NCBI GenBank assembly: GCA_034432935.1
Contig: DAOUBD010000052.1
Span: forward strand, 1 to 6,611
Source: DAOUAG01 sp034432935
Lineage (GTDB): Bacteria > Chloroflexota > Dehalococcoidia > SM23-28-2 > RBG-16-64-32
DNA length: 6,611 nucleotides
Reading direction: 5' to 3'
The notes under the pieces were generated by a model. It searched no databases and was not told where the DNA came from. It was given only the letters and a program-made list of their open reading frames with translations. Of the stretch, positions 5,222 to 6,611 are shown in pieces (position 1 is the stretch's first letter; every line of letters starts with the position of its first letter). The position numbers and the translations under genes are program-made.

Positions 5222-6259
5222 ATGACCCTTGCCAGCCGTAGACCTCCCTCCCCAGCCGCTGCCCGCGGCGGCGCCGTGCCGGCCCCCGTTTACGAGGCTA
5301 CCCGTAGCCTGATGCGCATCAGGCTCTCCGCCGAGGCGGTGGCCATCATCTCTCGGGCCGTGCGCGCGCTGGGCGCCCAGGTGCTGGCCGAAGGCGCGCC
5401 GGCCGAGGGGGAGGCCGTCGACATCTACATCGGCCCTGGGTACCAGGTCCGTGCCTGCGCGCCGGCGGACTCTACGGCTCTCCAAGACATCCGGGAATAC
5501 CTACCGCTGCTGGCCGAGGATGCCAGGGCGGTGCTCAGCACCGTCAGCGCGGTGGAGCGGCTGGCCCGGCAGGCGGGTGTCGACCAGCTGACTGGCCTCC
5601 CCGACCACAACTCCCTCAGCCGGCTCTTCAGCCGCCTGCGGGTGGGCGACGTCATAGTCGCCATGGCCATCGACGGGACACAGACGCGGGGGGACAAGGG
5701 CTCCGCCGGGGAGGACCCTGGCTCCGACGCGATGCTGGCGCCCTTCGCCCAGGCCCTGCGGCAATCCGTGCGCAAGACGGACTACTGCGGCCGCATGGGC
5801 AGCGACGCCTTCATCGCGGTGCTGCGAGACGAGAGGGCAGCCGCCGCAGAGCGCCTGCTGGCCCGCATCCGCAGCGCCTGGGAAAGGGTCCGGCCCACCC
5901 CGATAACCTTCTCTGCCGGCATCGCGGCTGTTACGGCCAGCGGCTGGCGCGCGGCCCTCAGCGCCGCGGAATCGGCCCTCTGCCGCGCCAGGGAGTCCGG
6001 CGGCAACGCCTGGGAGACCGCCGCGGAGGCCGATTACGGCCTGCCGCCGCCAGCGGCCTCAGCGCCAAAGCCCGCCGATGCAGCGCAGACCGTAGCTGCC
6101 GCCGCTGACAGCGAACCTCCGCCTGCGCCGGAGCCGCCGGCGGCCCCGCCGGAGCCGGCCGGCGCCAAGCCCGCGGCGGCCCCCCGCCGCAACTTCTTCC
6201 GCCCCGGCTGGGCCAACAACCGGCCAGCCCCGGCTGAGCGCCCGAGACCCCGGCGTTAG
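5222..6259 (+). CDS. Degenerate GGDEF-domain protein
   Basis: Canonical GGDEF domains make cyclic di-GMP. From the ATG at 5222 this protein has 345 residues and no membrane helix. Residues 25-115 form an unrecognised small domain ending in a helical linker. DQLTGLPDHNSL (121-132) is the usual GGDEF entry motif. The metal-binding D-x-D region reads AIDGTQTRGD (149-158), with A149 replacing the first Asp. The signature is GSDAF (193-197), so the catalytic Glu is Ala196. RKTD (184-187) lies five residues upstream, exactly where the product-binding RxxD site belongs. SAGIAAV (231-237) and AAESALCRARESGGN close the domain. Residues 270-345 are Pro/Ala-rich and end basic. It is probably catalytically dead. 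A TTG at 5150 would add 24 residues, but it lies inside a terminator-like repeat; no strong Shine-Dalgarno sequence supports either start. Confidence 0.82.
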   Translation: MTLASRRPPSPAAARGGAVPAPVYEATRSLMRIRLSAEAVAIISRAVRALGAQVLAEGAPAEGEAVDIYIGPGYQVRACAPADSTALQDIREYLPLLAEDARAVLSTVSAVERLARQAGVDQLTGLPDHNSLSRLFSRLRVGDVIVAMAIDGTQTRGDKGSAGEDPGSDAMLAPFAQALRQSVRKTDYCGRMGSDAFIAVLRDERAAAAERLLARIRSAWERVRPTPITFSAGIAAVTASGWRAALSAAESALCRARESGGNAWETAAEADYGLPPPAASAPKPADAAQTVAAAADSEPPPAPEPPAAPPEPAGAKPAAAPRRNFFRPGWANNRPAPAERPRPRR

Positions 6260-6323
6260 GCTCCTACGCGCCCGGCTGCCGGCCTGTGTCAAAACGGGCG
6301 AGCCGAATTCAGGCCAAGGGGTC

Positions 6324-6363
6324 TAAAATACAGGGCGAGGCGATGGCGCCAGGGGGCGCCCAT
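6324..6363 (+). promoter_or_regulatory. Leader of the methyltransferase gene: -10-like box and hairpin
   Basis: TAAAAT (6324-6329) resembles a -10 box but no matching -35 is evident. Fifteen bases further, GGCGCC (6345-6350) pairs with GGCGCC (6355-6360) over AGGG, and with one bulged base the flanking AT (6343-6344) can pair with AT (6362-6363). The hairpin ends 27-30 bases before the ATG. Confidence 0.4.
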
Positions 6364-6389
6364 GCGCGCCGGAAGGCAGGCGAGACGGC

Positions 6390-6611
6390 ATGACTAGTAA
6401 CGAACGCCCGATCGAATCCTACGAGCATCGGGACAAGGAGCGCGTGAACAACCCGCCGGTTGGGCTGGTCACGCCGGAGACCGACCCCGACGCGGGCCAG
6501 AAGAAAAAGACCTACGCCTACGATCCGCACCTCGACCCGCAACTCGTCTGGGCCGGCAAAGCCGAGCACACCTCGTTTGAGGTGCCCACCGTCTCGCTGC
6601 ACGTTCACGAG
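6390..6611 (+). CDS. Adenine-specific DNA methyltransferase, type III Mod-like (5' part)
   Basis: The reading frame stays open to the window end, giving only the first 74 residues. They include YEHRDKERVNNPPVGL (11-26), VTPETDPDAG, KTYAYDPHLDPQLVWAGKAE (40-59) and HTSFEVPTVSLHVHE (60-74). These phrases are, from memory, characteristic of the N terminus of large site-specific adenine methyltransferases of the type III modification (Mod) kind, which methylate DNA and pair with a Res nuclease-helicase. The catalytic motifs (FxGxG and DPPY/NPPY-like) would lie beyond the window, so neither activity nor the presence of res can be judged. The ATG at 6390 follows AGGCGAG by about six bases; other nearby ATGs are out of frame. 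An opposite-strand frame over the same bases shows no family features. Confidence 0.75.
   Translation, partial: MTSNERPIESYEHRDKERVNNPPVGLVTPETDPDAGQKKKTYAYDPHLDPQLVWAGKAEHTSFEVPTVSLHVHE

Noticed and set aside
6269..6300. Inverted repeat CGCCCG/CGGGCG after the GGDEF gene as terminator
   Set aside because: Loop of 20 bases, competing internal GC pairing and no T-run; too weak to call.
6309..6608. Minus-strand frame at the right edge
   Set aside because: The plus-strand frame over the same bases matches a known methyltransferase N terminus; the minus-strand product resembles nothing I recognise.

Overview
The window is high-GC bacterial chromosome. It carries an ffh-rpsP-khpA-rimM translation/secretion cluster, two tRNA genes with genomically encoded CCA ends, and short accessory genes. 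The gene set, the strong GC bias and the style of the proteins suggest a Chloroflexota-like bacterium. That is an inference; no marker here fixes the taxonomy.

Layout. Positions 14-658 (minus strand) encode a membrane-anchored cupredoxin with a long basic cytoplasmic tail. It is divergent from ffh (846-2174), which has a textbook -35/-10 promoter and an almost absent 5' leader. rpsP (2210-2584, TTG start), khpA (2622-2849) and rimM (start at 2821 or 2881, end 3378) follow closely on the same strand and read as one operon. Ffh targets nascent membrane proteins. S16, KhpA and RimM belong to 30S assembly and RNA metabolism. The usual next genes, trmD and rplS, are not here. Instead there is an extended -10 promoter, then tRNA-Ala(CGC) at 3433-3508 and tRNA-Arg(CCT) at 3563-3639.

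Downstream of the tRNAs lies accessory material. First comes a type II toxin-antitoxin pair: an AbrB/MazE-fold antitoxin (3748-3978) and a PemK/MazF-like toxin (3968-4312). The pair is translationally coupled and preceded by a 16-bp perfect palindrome inside its putative promoter. Next is a six-helix GPR1/FUN34/YaaH (acetate transporter) family protein (4483-5103). After it is a protein with a degenerate GGDEF domain that has lost active-site residues but keeps an RxxD inhibitory-site motif (5222-6259). The window ends inside the first 74 codons of what looks like an adenine-specific DNA methyltransferase, the modification subunit of a type III-like system (6390 to beyond 6611).

Intergenic stretches (659-845, 3640-3747, 4313-4482, 5104-5221, 6260-6389) are all below 300 bases. 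They hold promoters and GC-rich hairpins. No CRISPR array, insertion sequence or rRNA is visible. The most interesting signals are the palindromic operator of the toxin-antitoxin pair, the I-site-only GGDEF protein, substitutions in the GTPase motifs of Ffh, the rpsP ribosome-binding-site hairpin and the methyltransferase at the right edge.
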